Assembly (NCBI GenBank): GCA_949130495.1
Contig: OX422208.1
Span: forward strand, 688,835,702-688,899,701
Reading direction: 5' to 3'
DNA length: 64,000 nt
From: Sambucus nigra
Lineage: Eukaryota; Streptophyta; Magnoliopsida; Dipsacales; Adoxaceae
Shown: one piece after another, positions 12,211-24,035 of the stretch
Position numbering within the stretch: position 1 is the stretch's first letter
Layout: every line of letters begins with the position of its first letter
Program-made: the position numbers and the translations under genes
Notes under the pieces: model-generated
What the model was told of the DNA's origin: nothing
Database searches by the model: none
The model's input: the letters and a program-made list of their open reading frames with translations, nothing else

Positions 12211-13405
12211 TTCTTTGAGCTACGCGCGCTCTTTCTTGTTAAGGGTGGACCCTATCGTAATCTCACACAGTTGGCTACTAGAACCAAGATTAATAATAAT
12301 AGTTTCATCTTCATTAATTTGAATGCGATTATATTCTTTGTTATTAATCTTATTAAGATTAGTTAAGAATTGTTCATTTGTAAAATCATTGTCATCAAGA
12401 GTTTGATTAGAATTAAGACAATAATATAAGGGTGGTAAGGTACTCAAAATCTTTATTTATTTCATTATCGAGAAATACAGTGTTGAGAAACTCATCAAAG
12501 GAGGTCTCAATTACATTGTGATCAGAATAGGGAGGGACAACAAAAGAATAGGAAATAGGATAAACATCAGAGTTGGGTTGTATTTTAGCAGGTGGAACTG
12601 GTATAGCATGCCAGTTGAGGAGAGGTGCATCAATAGCTTTGATCAGGAGGGATGGATCTGATGATGTAGTGCTTGAGTGGAATATTTAGAGTGTTAGCCC
12701 CAGTATCTACAAGTTGAATGAATCCTCAGAGTCACATCCCGCGAAATCTCCTGTAGCAGCTATAGTCTTCTTAATTAGTGGTTTCATATGATGCAAGGAA
12801 CTTTCGATCCATGAGTAAATGTCTTAGAAAAAGATCTGCATTCCTGGCTTCATCTTCTTATCGATATGATCGTACCACGGTTAGGGATAGCCACAAAAGG
12901 GGAAATCTTGACCCTCTTTAATGAATCATTCATTCAAGGAATCCCCCGAGACAGTCTTGATACTTTCTATCCTTCTCTTTAACTGAGGTTGGTAGAGCAT
13001 TTTAAGTTCCTCTGTTGATGGTTGATAACCCAAGCCACAAGGAGGAAAGGACTTCTTCAACACTATGGGTTCTAGTATTCTCTGTTATCGTCGTCCCATC
13101 CCCAATCCAGACATGAAGTGCATGTTCTTAAACATCTGTATCATATTGACGTTGACATGAAGACTGTGCTCTGGATAAACTCTATCTCTAAAATCATCCC
13201 CTACTGGGAGTGGAAGTTCTTCGACTCAGAAATCTGACAGAAGCATATCATTCGCCCCATGTTGTATCTCTAGTATTCGATTACTGGTGCTTGAATTCTC
13301 AGTGTTATCATCATCGCCCAAAATGGTGATGAGCTACCCATTGTCCAAGAACTTCAATTTCTGACGGAGGGAGGAAGACACACCCTTGATACAATAGATC
13401 CATGG
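12211..13405 (-). pseudogene. Ogre protease-RT linker relic
   Basis: This is a degraded coding stretch on the minus strand. Readable parts are near 12320-12210 (DETIIINLGSSSQLCEITIG, then ELLKGFVDVFPWSYIDMPDI across a stop), a segment typical of the join between protease and RT. Another, near 13080-12990, is CGLGYQPSTEELKMLYQP, matching the GLGY motif block of Ogre-like polyproteins. Some Ogre elements have an intron near here. I could not identify splice sites. Confidence 0.55.
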
Positions 13406-13660
13406 TCATCCGAGCAACAGGTTGAAACAAACCAATTTGTCAATGACATGAAATTCAGTAGCGGGATTTATAGGTCCATCCCCTATTCTAAGATTTATGA
13501 ATCCCATCACTTTCTGACGAGTATTGTCATAAGCACGCTCCACAACAAAAGTTGGAGCAAGGTCACTTACTTTCACTCCTAAATAATTGAGGGTTCTTAA
13601 TGGGCAAACATTAAGTGCTGATACATTATCGACAAGCGAAAGTGGGATGGTCTTTCTCAT
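13406..13660 (-). pseudogene. Ogre aspartic protease relic
   Basis: An 84-codon minus ORF contains LVDNVSALNVCPLRTL, where Ogre proteases have VDNGSALNVCPL. The Gly next to the catalytic Asp is Val here, which would disable the flap-proximal active site. VERAYDNTRQKVMGFINLRI and the closing FNLLLG match the A-Y-D-G-[x]n-G-x-I-x-L-x-I...LLG pattern of the family. Confidence 0.75.
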
Positions 13661-15021
13661 GAGCTAAACAAAGATATTGAGACCATAGTTGTAATTTGGA
13701 CCAAACTTAGGTATTTCTCCTTTGGAGAAGGAGAGCATTCTAGTATAGGTTAAATATCCGACCAGATTCACTGCTTCTTCTGGCGTGGTGGAATGAGGGG
13801 CTGTGGGCTCGATAAATAGTTTAATCAAGGCATTCTGGTGCACTTGGGAAAACATAAAGAGTCCCCACAGAGTGATGTTAGCCTTAATTTTCTCTAGCTG
13901 ATCGAGGATCTTTCTTTCCTTAAGGGTCATTTCTGGCATAGGGAGTTTCTCAACACCTTTTTTCGTATCGATTATTGCTAATTGAAGGTTTGTAACCTAC
14001 TGATGCCTCCCCGATCTAGTCATATGGTTCACAGAAGCGGGGGAAAATAAAAACCCTATTTCTTCATCTATGTCGGGTTGTTAGGTCACTTTGTTACTCT
14101 CTCCTTGCATATCCTTAAAAGATACCATTCTTCAAATACTGACTATTGGGTTAGTCGTTTCTCGACTTTGCTCTTCATCTGAACTATCGAATTTGAATCC
14201 CCATCCAGTGGCAACGGTATCATCCTTCCATGAGAAGTCAATTTATTCTACAACCTCAATGGCCTCTTCGTATAGATCCTCCCACTCAATGGGGAGATGC
14301 AAAAGCGAAGGGACGAAGCTCTTTTGTAGTTTCAAATCATTAAGTATCTTAGACGTACTGCAAATTTCACTGGTTTGTTAGAATAAGTCTACCATAATCT
14401 GGACGACATCATCTAAGATGGCTTCATCGGTGGGTACCACCCAACTATCTGACTCTCGAGCCCACTTTCGATCTTCCAAGAAGAGTGTGTTGAATTTCTA
14501 GCAGTCAATGGTCATCTCTGAGGGAAACTCGAGAAGCTGATTCCATATCGCTGATAATTCAGAATCCCCCCCCCCCCCCAAAAAAAAAATGAGTATGAAC
14601 ATCAATGCGTGCTCTTGTAAGAAGTGATAGGGTCTGATCGACAAAACATGTAGGGTGTAGGAGAAAATATGGGCAAACTTTAAGGGGTTTACGTGAATAA
14701 ACGGTATAATGGGCGATTTCTTGGGTACAATTTGGGTAGATGGGTTGAATTTCGTGTCTTCTTCTAGGAAGATAGCATTTTCATGATTTAGTAGTGGATT
14801 GTGGTTAGTATTTGGTTTAGGATTGGCTGGTGTGGTGATGATACCCCGGTCAATCAGACCTTGAATTATATTTCAGAGATGGAAACACTAATCAGTGGTA
14901 TGACCCGGTATTTTGATGAAAATCACAACGAGCATCGGGCTTGAAATTTTAGGGAGTGGGTTTGGTAATGGATGAGGGTCCAATGTCTTGATAACATTTA
15001 GGATCAAAAGGGCTTGGTAAA
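13661..15021 (-). pseudogene. Ogre gag C-terminal relic
   Basis: ORF 13664-13939 (minus) reads LDQLEKIKANITLWGLFMFS, HQNALIKLFIEP and YTRMLSFSKGEIPKFG, the conserved segment just before protease in Ogre (the L...S..H..AL.K.L block and LSFSDEELP-like end). Further upstream (15020-14860) an HQNTG-type zinc-related motif and a LIDRGIITTPANPKPN segment are readable in shifted frames. It ends at the GTAAA duplication where the solo LTR is inserted. The poly-C/poly-A tract at 14570-14590 is a local slippage site. Confidence 0.65.
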
Positions 15022-15525
15022 TATGACACCCGGCTTAAAATAATAATGGGTGGCCAGCCCTATACTAAATTAAATCAGGAATCTCAAGTGGATCATTGTC
15101 AGCATCTACTGACGATACTAACTATACTTACCTAACTTCCCAATACTACAATAAGCGGATGCCCAATTTTTTTAAAACCATACAATGAACCATCAAACCA
15201 ACAACATAATATCTACTGAGCAAGATAAAGTGTACTCACCTACAGTAATAAAAAGGATGTACTCAATATAAAACGTAATAAGTACAATAAAAGAAATATA
15301 CCCGAATGTGCTGTCGGGTAACAGATAATACAACAAACCAGAGGAGAGAAATATAAAAGTGCTAAATATAACTCTTGGGTATAAACCTGATACACAAAAT
15401 GAATCCTATCTAGATTTACAAACGGTAGTAAGCGGCTATAATAAAATCCCGCATTTGCTACGGCTCCCCAGACACTGGATAGAAAAGCATCATCAGTATC
15501 CTTGCAGTGAAACACCTGAAGTATA

Positions 15526-15553
15526 CAATATATATATATATATATATATATAG
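15526..15553. repeat. (TA)n microsatellite
   Basis: An uninterrupted TA run lies inside the solo LTR. Similar runs lie near 16727-16744 and 16817-16852. Confidence 0.9.
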
Positions 15554-16811
15554 CAAGAGAGAAATATAAACGAGTATACTATATATATAGAGAGCAAGAG
15601 AGAAATATAAACGGGTCAGAGCCCGAGGTGTGAAAGAATTTATAGCAAGTGTATTAAAATGCAGAATAGTTATAAATGAAGACTTTCATAATTAAGTGGA
15701 GCCGCACTCTCGTGGAACTCAAACTCACCCCTCGACTAAAGAGCGCTCCTAAACGTATGTATTTGAACCTTAACTAAACAACCCAACAACTTCTAGGGAT
15801 AACTCAATATTAAATTACACATAGACTACACCCGCGTAACCCACTAACTTACGTAAAAACCCATAATCTTCTCATTCTAGCATACCTTAAGTTTACGTTC
15901 GAACTTATATATATTAGCTTTTGCATATACATACATCTTATTATAAATCGTCAGTTTCTAATTCTTAACTTTAGCAAGTTATTATCTACATAACTTTCAC
16001 TCGCCATCTCTATAGACTTCTAAAGCAATGTCACACAATAACACATAAATCTGAGTACTAAGAACTAAACTTCTCCCCACCCCCAACACTGCTCTACATT
16101 TCGTGCGTGGGACGTCTCGCAAAGTGAAATCCAAATAAGGAACCCCCCCGATATACTAATCCTTGACAAGGTTGGTCGTCGAGATCCATTATGTCCTCGG
16201 TACACAACACCCCTAATCTCAACTACCCATTCTGAATAATTAACTCTAATTACCCAAATAAGATAGCACAATCCCTAGAATATATATATATTTTCTCTAG
16301 TTATAAAACATAACCATTCAATCCTATTGAATATGTACACATATCATGCATAACATTCACTTAAAACACCCAGAACATATTCACTTATAGGACATAAAAA
16401 TATGCTACACAATGCTATCATCTTCCAGGAATTACTCACTTTATTCCGAGTTACTAGCTATCGGACTATTATCACACCGCCCTGGTAATAAAAACAAAAC
16501 ACAACGTATGGGAAGCAGTCATAGTTACGAACATGCAGGTGAGAATGAATCATACCCAAGACTTCTCACCCCAGAATAAAATCACACAATAAATACTGGA
16601 CGACTATGACCTGGGGACTATACGCACCCTGCTCCTCAAGCCAGGGGCCTCACCCACATCGCGCAACCTCCCATGATAGCATGTGCTAGGTATGCCCATA
16701 CAATAACTATATATATATCATTAACACTATATATATATATATATGTGATCACATCATATATACAAACCATCACACAAGGTATATGCATTCACGCCATATA
16801 TGCACCCATTT

Positions 16812-16857
<46 letters not shown>

Positions 16858-17087
16858 CATACTATCTCCAATCCGTATGTATAAGGGAAATGAATTCAGC
16901 TATATAGATATAACCCTCATTATACTAACCATTGCTATAACGCATACCTTCCCAATGCATTTTAAATAATGCGGTCTCTCTCACTTGAAACTTACTCATT
17001 CATTACCCATTATAGGAATAGTCTCCCAATTAAATCAACCTTGAGCATACTACCTCATAACCTAATGTATATAAAATCCTCATTCTC

Positions 17088-18245
17088 TGTAGAATCGCTA
17101 CACCGGAAATATTGAGACTTCTCAAATAAAATCCAATTTTAATTAATCCCAAATTTTAGTTAAACCCTAAAACATGCATCTAGATGACTTATCCAATAAA
17201 ATAAAGCATGCAGGATAAAACAAACAATTTCAGAAAAAATCCCCCAAAGGGGAAAAACCTTTTTATTTTCACTATAATTTGTAAAGACCGGTTTACACGG
17301 ATTACAACGAAAATAATAGCGACATACGAAATACCCTCAGGCGTCGATTTCGATGTCTCGGCTGAAATCTCCCACAGGAACTCCAGGTGGTCAGCAATGA
17401 AGAAGAGAAACAAATTCTCCACAAGTTATGAACTTTATAAGGACTCCCTCCACAATAGCACGCAGTTGTCGGTTGTAGAGTTTTCCCCACAAAGAATAAA
17501 CCAAAGCAAAATATGTTCTGGGGTTCCACAAAACAATTCACATAAAAGTAATTGGGATTTTGTGAATTAAAAATAAAATATTTGAACCCTTAAAATTGTT
17601 GGAGAAAAACTTTCTGCCAAAGGTATCCAATTAATTTTGGGCAGATACACAAAAGTTTTCTTAGGATAAAACTCTTTAAGGTTGAAAACTGTTCTCCACG
17701 TTTTTCAAGGCTTCTAGAACCCCTTTTTATACAAATTTTGAGTCAGTCAAAGGATAAGCATGAGGTCAGCGTGTCAGCCAAAAAGTCATCTCGCTCGAAC
17801 GAAAGCCCCATCTTGCTGGAAAGAGATCCGCGTGTCGCTTGAACGACTATGCGCGACATCCCAATGTCATTCGAACAAGATGGTGATCTCTCTTGAATGA
17901 CCTTGGCATCAAAACCGAGGTACGTTTGCTGCTTTTAAAAATTTTCTTAAACCTTTTCAAAAACACATTTTTCTAAAATAGCAATAAAACCCTTTTTATA
18001 AAAACATTTTTATATAAAAGCTTTTTAAAACTCCTTTTAAAAATATTCCAACACTCTTAATATGAAATGTAAATGAAACTTTAAACATTATCTTACCAAA
18101 GTTCATATTGTTGGGCTTGAATGTTGAAGAGAACTTATAATTCAGATTCGTCTTATATTGATGCAATCTTCTCAATTCTTCGACGACTTGTAGCGGTATA
18201 CGACATAATTAATTGTGACGGACTTATTAAAAATATGTCCTCACA
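17088..18245 (-). repeat. 3' LTR of the SIRE-like element
   Basis: Plus-strand TGTAGAATCGC...TGTCCTCACA, about 95% like the copy at 21124-22294 by eye. It carries a TATA-like box on the minus strand (TATAAAAAGGG, about 17722-17732). A cluster of CGCTCGAACGA-like motifs lies at about 17795-17905, 65-175 bp upstream of that box. Confidence 0.85.
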
Positions 18246-19818
18246 AATATCCCCCTATGTCTATGCCGGTACATACATAAAAACATCCGAATTATCAAAA
18301 ACCAAAATGCCTATACAAATCTACCATCCTATGAATCTCAAAGCTGAAAAGGTAAAATTTGCAAGTTCTCAAATTTCTCTTCAACAGCAAAACTCTCAAA
18401 GCTTTTCTCATCAAGGTGTGCAACATTAGGATCTTCAATCTTTATACCTACACACATGAGATAAAGAAAAAACCTTCGTGGCGCATCGAGTTTGAAATGA
18501 TATAAGAATAAAGTATTAATAAATCAAATCTACCCCATAATGAAAAAACTCCCCCATAACATGATGATTCTTTCTCCCCCTTTTTATAATGTCCCCAAAT
18601 AGACAGATAAGAAGAAACAAATCAAAACATGGAGTGTCACGATAAAATGCATAACAAACATGGATCAAGCTACGCGCATGCAAAGGAGTATCTCAAAAAT
18701 TTCACAAACTATTTTTGGATTTTTTCAATTTTTTCATACAAAAATAGGATACAAAAAAAATCATACCATGGATTTAAACTCAAGCAACCAAGTCATGGAA
18801 ATGGAATGTATGGGTGTGAACACATTCAATAGGTAAATAAACTCAATCAATCACATCTGCATGATGAATACGTGTACTCCTAACGAATGAACATCAAAGG
18901 TATCCTTAGGTGTAAAAATTGTTGAATTTAGATGACATTGACTTAATCAAATCAACAAATCAAAGTCTAAATGATTTCTATACCAATAACGTCCAAAACT
19001 ATTTGTGCCGTTTCGAGAAAGTTTCAAAGGACGTGCAAACCCATTGAATTATTTCTATCCAAAAATCCATAATATGAAATAATGCAATTTTTTATATCTA
19101 AAGAGGTACTAAATTCTCAACTTAGAGAAAACCTATTGGCCCAAATTTTTGGCATATTTCATCTTTTTATTGCCTTAATTTTTTTGTGTGGGCTCTTTTC
19201 AAACGGTGGCCTTCACGATGTGATTATCAATCACTCGCAGCCCTTTTCCGTATTCACTCATCATTTTTTCAAACTAAACAAATTCTTCACTGGAAAATGG
19301 ATCTTACATGCACTAATTTTATTACTCGCGTATTATTGCACTTGGTTCGTTTTAAGGATAGGATTGAAGTGAAAACACCGAACCAACATGTGATAAGACA
19401 AGCACAATAATCAAACAAATTCGTGCACGTGTGCAATAAAGGAAATCAAGAGTCAATCATGTAGGAAGTAACACTTAATTATATCTTAATGACTCCAAAC
19501 ATTATAAAGCACAAAGATGACGTGATATATTGTCTCAAAACACTATCAAATAGTCACATAAAAAATGGAATGATGTTGTGACTCAGTCATCCTAAGTGTG
19601 TATCCATAAAAGATGCAAACAAAATACAAAAATTTTTTTGATTTTTTCAAAAATTTTATCAAAAACAAATCTTTTTGTTTTTTTTCAAAAATAATAAAAT
19701 CTTTTTATATTTTTCAAAATTTGCAAAAAATTTATACAAAAACTACACATGTCATAACACTAGCAAACATATATATCATGAAACAAAAAACTAGCATATG
19801 ACAAACATGCAAACACAA
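18246..19818. other. non-coding interior of the SIRE-like element
   Basis: This stretch lies between the gag relic and the polypurine tract, where pol would be. It is AT-rich with long T/A runs (19620-19740). I see no RT, integrase or envelope-like sequence. The short ORFs at 18121-18429, 19082-19372 and 19613-19801 have low-complexity products and no family match. Confidence 0.6.
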
Positions 19819-20229
19819 TCATATATATGATATGGCAAGAGAAGAATCATGTGCAAGCAAACGGAAATCATGAACAAATAGACCATAAGCCTCTAAATCT
19901 GATTTCCTGACCCAAATTGATGTGTAACGGAGTGTGGGGGTTTTGGGAACCGGTGTGACTCTCTTTTTATGTTTTCTAGGGCCATTCAAAAGCTTATAGC
20001 AGAAACGCCTAAGATGACCTTGCCTATCGCAATGTGTGCAAGTGTAAATCGGGCGGTGAGTGTTACCTAAAGGTGACCCTCTCCTCAAATTTCTCGGCTG
20101 CTCTCTCCGAATTTGCCTAGGTGGTTCTCTCCTAATGATCCTAGGAGGTTCTCTCACGATGTTCGTCGGGGGCTCTTTCCTAACAAACTTAGATGCCTCT
20201 TTCTTAACAATCCTAGGAGGCTCTCTCAT
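19819..20229 (-). pseudogene. gag C-terminal part of the SIRE-like element
   Basis: A 136-codon minus ORF. The N-terminal half is a short-period repeat of REPPRIV/REPPRII-type units, basic and Pro-rich. It is followed by a CX2CX4HX4C knuckle, CTHCDRQGHLRRFC, and a tail ending in IWVRKSDLEAYG. The knuckle plus WVRKSDL is characteristic of SIRE/Maximus-type copia gag, just before protease in complete elements. No protease follows here. Confidence 0.65.
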
Positions 20230-20534
20230 ACGTGTTGGAATGGGTACAACATATTTTTTAAGACCAATCCCACCCCTATCCTTTTTTTATCTCAACGGTG
20301 CCTAAAATCTTATCAAGTTTTTCAGACCTAGACTCCAAATGAAATTTCACCTTACTTCAATCTTTAATTTCATCTCAAGTTCACCTATCCTAGATTCAAG
20401 TACATGTCTAGAGTCTTCAAACTCTAAAAGCTCATTTTTCATAGTCTCCATCAATCCTCTAAGACTATCTCTCTCATCCTCGATGTACTCAAGCTTCTCT
20501 TTCAAAATTTTCTCATGTGCCCTAAGTTCTTCAA

Positions 20535-20972
20535 CTAAAAATCATTATTTTTTAAGGCACACTCTTTTAATTGAACTTTCAATTTCAAATTTTCTTTCTT
20601 TCTTTTCAAAAATTCAGCATAAAGTTCATTGAAAGCTGTTTGCAAGTCACGCTCATCTACACTTTCATCCTCACTCCCATCACCCTCACTATCATCACTA
20701 ATCACATGGGTGGGAAGCTCTCGCATATAAGCATAAAAAAATTCTTCTTCCGAATCACCATCACTAAGGGTAGAAACACAAGAAACCGGTTTATTCAATT
20801 TTTTCTTTAAATTTGTGGTACACTCATCTAAAGTGTGACCAACACCCTCACAACAAGGACACCTATCAGAGTCGTTTTCAACAGAAGATTTAAAACAAGA
20901 GTTCGGGTGAATTTTTCAATTAAATTTTTCAAAAATTTGACATCGAAGATCATCAAAACCACCAAAAGCCAT
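20535..20972 (-). pseudogene. gag N-terminal part of the SIRE-like element
   Basis: The start MAFGGFDDLRCQIFEKFN lies about 45 bp from the canonical PBS. It is then cut by a stop and appears to lack most of the normal capsid region. The next readable segment is a CX2CX4HX4C knuckle, CPCCEGVGHTLDEC, followed by acidic sequence (TLSDGDSEEEFF, SEGDGSEDESVDERD) and a Lys-rich coiled stretch, the order seen in SIRE gag. The region 20230-20534 between this and the next piece is frameshifted. Confidence 0.65.
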
Positions 20973-21016
20973 ATTTTGTGAAAAATAGGATCAAAACACA
21001 ATAACTTAGTGTAACA

Positions 21017-21120
21017 GGCTCTGATACCAATTTGATGATGTGAGAAGTCAAATTGTATAAAAAAAATCCTTGAAAAAATCAGGATCACGCGATAAATTAG
21101 CGTAACCCTCTCTCATACCA
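21017..21120 (-). other. duplicated primer-binding/leader segment of the SIRE-like element
   Basis: The canonical PBS TGGTATCAGAGCC is at 21017-21029, but the LTR edge is at 21124. Next to the LTR is a mutated second copy (TGGTATGAGAGAGG, 21108-21120). The two copies and their upstream leaders (CTTAGTGTAA / ATTAGCGTAA) are offset by 91 bp, so the leader is tandemly duplicated. Confidence 0.65.
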
Positions 21121-21123
21121 ATT

Positions 21124-22294
21124 TGTATAATCGCTACAGCGGAAATATTGCGACTTCTCAAATAAAATCCAATTTTAATTAATCCTAAATTTTAGTTAAA
21201 CCCTAAAACATGCATCTAGATGATTTATCTAATAAAATAAAGCATGCAGGATAAAATAAATAATTTTAGGAAAAATCCCCCAAAGGGGAAAAACATTTTT
21301 ATTTTCACTATAATTTGTAAAGAACGGTTTATATGGATTACAATGAAAATAAGAGCGACATACGAAATACCCTCAGGTGTCGGTTTCGATGTCTCAGCTG
21401 AAATCTCTTGCAGGAACTCCATGTGGTCAACAATGAAGAAAAGAAACGGCTTCTCTACAAGTTGTGAACTTTATAAGGACTCCCTCCACAATAGCACGTA
21501 GCTGTCGGTTGTAGATTTTTCCATACAAAGAATAAACCAAAGAAAAATATGTTCTTGGGTTCCACAAAATAATTCACATAAAATTAATTGGGATTTTGTG
21601 AATTAAAAACAAAATATTTAAACCCTAAAACTGTTGGAGAAAAACTTTCTGCCAAAGGTATCCAATTAACTCTGGGCAGATACACAAAACTTTTCTTAGG
21701 ATAAAACTCTTTAAGGTTGAAAACTGTTCTCCACGTTTTTCAAGGCTGCCAGAACCCCTTTTTATACAAATTTTGAGTCAGTCAAAGGATAAGCATGAGG
21801 TCAGCGCGTTAGCTAAAAAGTCATCTCGCTCGAACGAAAAACCCCATCTCGCTTAAACAAGATCCGTGTGTCGCTTGAACGACTACGCGCGACATCCCAA
21901 TGTCGTTCGAACGAGATGGTGATCTCGCTTGAACGACCTTGGCGTCGAAACTGAGGTACGTTTGCTGCTTTTAAAAATTTTCTTAAACCTTTTCAAAAAC
22001 ACATTTTTCTAAAACAACAATAAAACCCTTTTTATAAAAAACATTTATAATTTTTTTTTTATATAAAAGCTTTTTAAAACTCCTTTTAAAAATATCCCAA
22101 CACTCTTAATATGAAATGTAAATGAAACTTTAAACATTATCTTACCAAAGTTCATATTGTTGGGCTTGAATGTTGAAGACAACTTGTAATTCAGATTCGT
22201 CTTTTGTTGATGCAATCTTCTCAATTCTTCGACGACTTGTAGCGGTATACGACATAATTAATTGTGACGGACTTATTAAAAATATGTCCTTACA
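21124..22294 (-). repeat. 5' LTR of the SIRE-like element
   Basis: Plus-strand TGTATAATCGC...TGTCCTTACA, followed by the TSD TTCTC. It has a minus-strand TATA-like box TATAAAAAGGGG (21755-21766). A palindrome cluster lies at about 21820-21945, including the perfect 12-mer TCGTTCGAACGA (21903-21914). The (T)10 run near 22053 differs in length from the other LTR. Confidence 0.85.
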
Positions 22295-23027
22295 TTCTCT
22301 CACCATTTATATTCGGATGTACACTGATATACAATAATTATCTCGGCTATAAGTATGCACATAACTATAAGTCGGTAAACCAAAAGCTCAGGTCTACCTT
22401 CCTTTTATGATCCCATCATGCATTGGGATATCCATCATTAATCGCACATAGATATATAATGACTAGCCCGACTATAAGTATGCTCACAACTGTTGGTCGG
22501 CAATACATTAAATCACTCTCATTTTAGGTTACGGCTCAATGTCTCATTATGAACCTTTAATATTATTCCATTTATGATAAATTCCCTAAGTTTAACATCA
22601 CTAAGGATACCCGACCTCTCTCTCATTGGTCTACTAATCATATCTAACTGAAATCCTATCGCTAGAAGGACTCGACACAAAAGTTGGCATAACAATCTTA
22701 CGTCATACCTTCACAACTTCCTCGATGAGTCCTCAACCTTACATCATATATTAACTCACTTCTAATCTCCAAATTAGGACTCCCATCCCTAATGAGATTC
22801 CCCTCTAGTTCGATGCGACAACTCCAATACATATGTATATATGTTCCCGAAATAGCTCGATACGTCCCCACGATCACATCATGTGAGAAAGCCCCAATAA
22901 ATCTCTAAAACGTATATCTCTCATCATATAAGAATGTTCCAAATCTATAAACCCAATCGAAATGTATTAAAACTTTCCCTAAAAAAACTAGCAAAACAGC
23001 CCCGTTTCTGAATCGTTTCAGCCTGGT

Positions 23028-23189
23028 CCGAATCGATTCGGTCTCAAGGACGAATAGAATCGCCCCTTATGCGAATCGATTCGGTCCAAAGGACCTGTAA
23101 GTCTATCTTAGGCCGAATCGATTCACTTTGGGTCCGAATCGATTCGGTCACACAGACCTGTAAGTCTGCAACATTCCGAATCGATTCGG
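23028..23189. repeat. CCGAATCGATTCGG palindrome cluster
   Basis: Copies occur at 23028-23041, 23071-23084 (first base changed), 23113-23124 (truncated), 23134-23147 and 23176-23189. They are separated by 30-50 bp that partly repeat too (GACCTGTAAGTCT twice). The cluster is within the solo LTR. Confidence 0.9.
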
Positions 23190-23948
23190 CGGGGGACAAA
23201 TTAATTTGGTCTGTTCAACAGGCTACGAAATGGTCATTTCTCCAAAAACCTAGATTTCCTAAACCTAAATTTATCAACTTCCAGCCATTAATCTTCCACC
23301 CAATTATGTTTCTAACATCAAAACCCATATATAAATTAACCCCACTCATTATACAACCTCAAATCCATTTACAAACATCAAATACAAGATTTAACCCACA
23401 AAATCTAGGTTTTGATATATATACCCAAAATCCATACTTTTTATCCACAATTTATGAAATCAAATATACGTATGAATTATTTAGCAAGATTAATCACTTG
23501 CCTCGAAATTATAGAGGTTGAATCTTCCTCGAATCGCTGATTGGATGGAATTCCCAAGCTCCAAGCTTCTCTCCTCTTTTCTCTCTTCCTTTCCTCTTTA
23601 CAATCTCTCTCAAATGAGATTATTAACTCACGTAGGCCTTATAAGCCTCATTCTTCAAGATACCCGACTTTAAATAATAATACACACTTTAAATGACTCG
23701 TTTACTCCAATTTGAGTCAAACTAACTTAAATTATTTTGGAACCGAAATAAAACCCAAGGACAGTCATTTTGACTATCTCGACCCATTCGGAATCAACCG
23801 CGAACTCAGAATCATCATCCGAAACACTTTATAACATCCTCAAATTTTAACTTCAATGGACAAACATAAAATTCTCTAATTCAATTAAATTATATTTCTC
23901 CCAAAATAAATTTAAATTCTCAGTCCTAAAAATCACGGGATATTACTA

Positions 23949-24035
23949 GTAAACTTTGAAGAGGGGACCGTGAATCTCAGTGTATTCCTTTCTGACTGGG
24001 TTAGGATGGATTTCTGGTGGCCATGAAGTGGAAGG
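23949..24035 (-). pseudogene. Ogre gag fragment between two insertions
   Basis: This 87-bp remnant reads on the minus strand PPEIHPN..RKEYTEIHGPLF, matching the Pro-rich gag segment that precedes the part at 15021. It is bounded by the GTAAA duplication on the left and by the chromovirus TSD GAAGG on the right. Confidence 0.6.

Larger units (their letters stand above)
17088..22294 (-). mobile_element. SIRE-like Ty1/copia element reduced to gag (TR-GAG type)
   Basis: Two direct repeats of about 1.16 kb (17088-18245 and 21124-22294) flank a 2.9-kb interior. The whole is bounded by perfect 5-bp duplications TTCTC (17083-17087 and 22295-22299). Ends are TG...CA. On the minus strand there is a PBS complementary to initiator-Met tRNA (TGGTATCAGAGCC, 21017-21029), a gag with two CCHC knuckles and a polypurine tract (AGGGGGATA, about 18250-18260). 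There is no protease, integrase, RT or RNase H, so it is non-autonomous. It sits inside the solo LTR 15022-23948. Confidence 0.85.
15022..23948 (-). mobile_element. solo LTR of a Tekay/Del-like element, enlarged by a nested copia element
   Basis: The block starts TATGACACCCGGC and ends GGGATATTACTA, diverged versions of the TGTGACACCCCGCC...GGGGTGTTACA ends of the neighbouring chromovirus LTRs. It is flanked by perfect GTAAA direct repeats (15017-15021 and 23949-23953). Removing the SIRE-like insertion (17088-22294 plus one TSD copy) leaves about 3.7 kb with no gag or pol, a solo LTR left by LTR-LTR recombination. Landmarks shared with the other LTRs include the CTCCTCAAGCCAGGGG block at about 16632 and the tail near 23785-23840. 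A five-copy CCGAATCGATTCGG cluster lies at 23028-23189. Confidence 0.75.

Noticed and set aside
17189..17570. ORFs in the SIRE-like LTR, duplicated at 21225-21501
   Set aside because: Both lie in LTR sequence upstream of gag; the duplication is explained by the two LTRs, and their reading frames are not conserved.
23069..23521. 150-codon ORF in the solo LTR
   Set aside because: Its start encodes the CCGAATCGATTCGG palindrome repeats (RIDS units); not a conserved protein.
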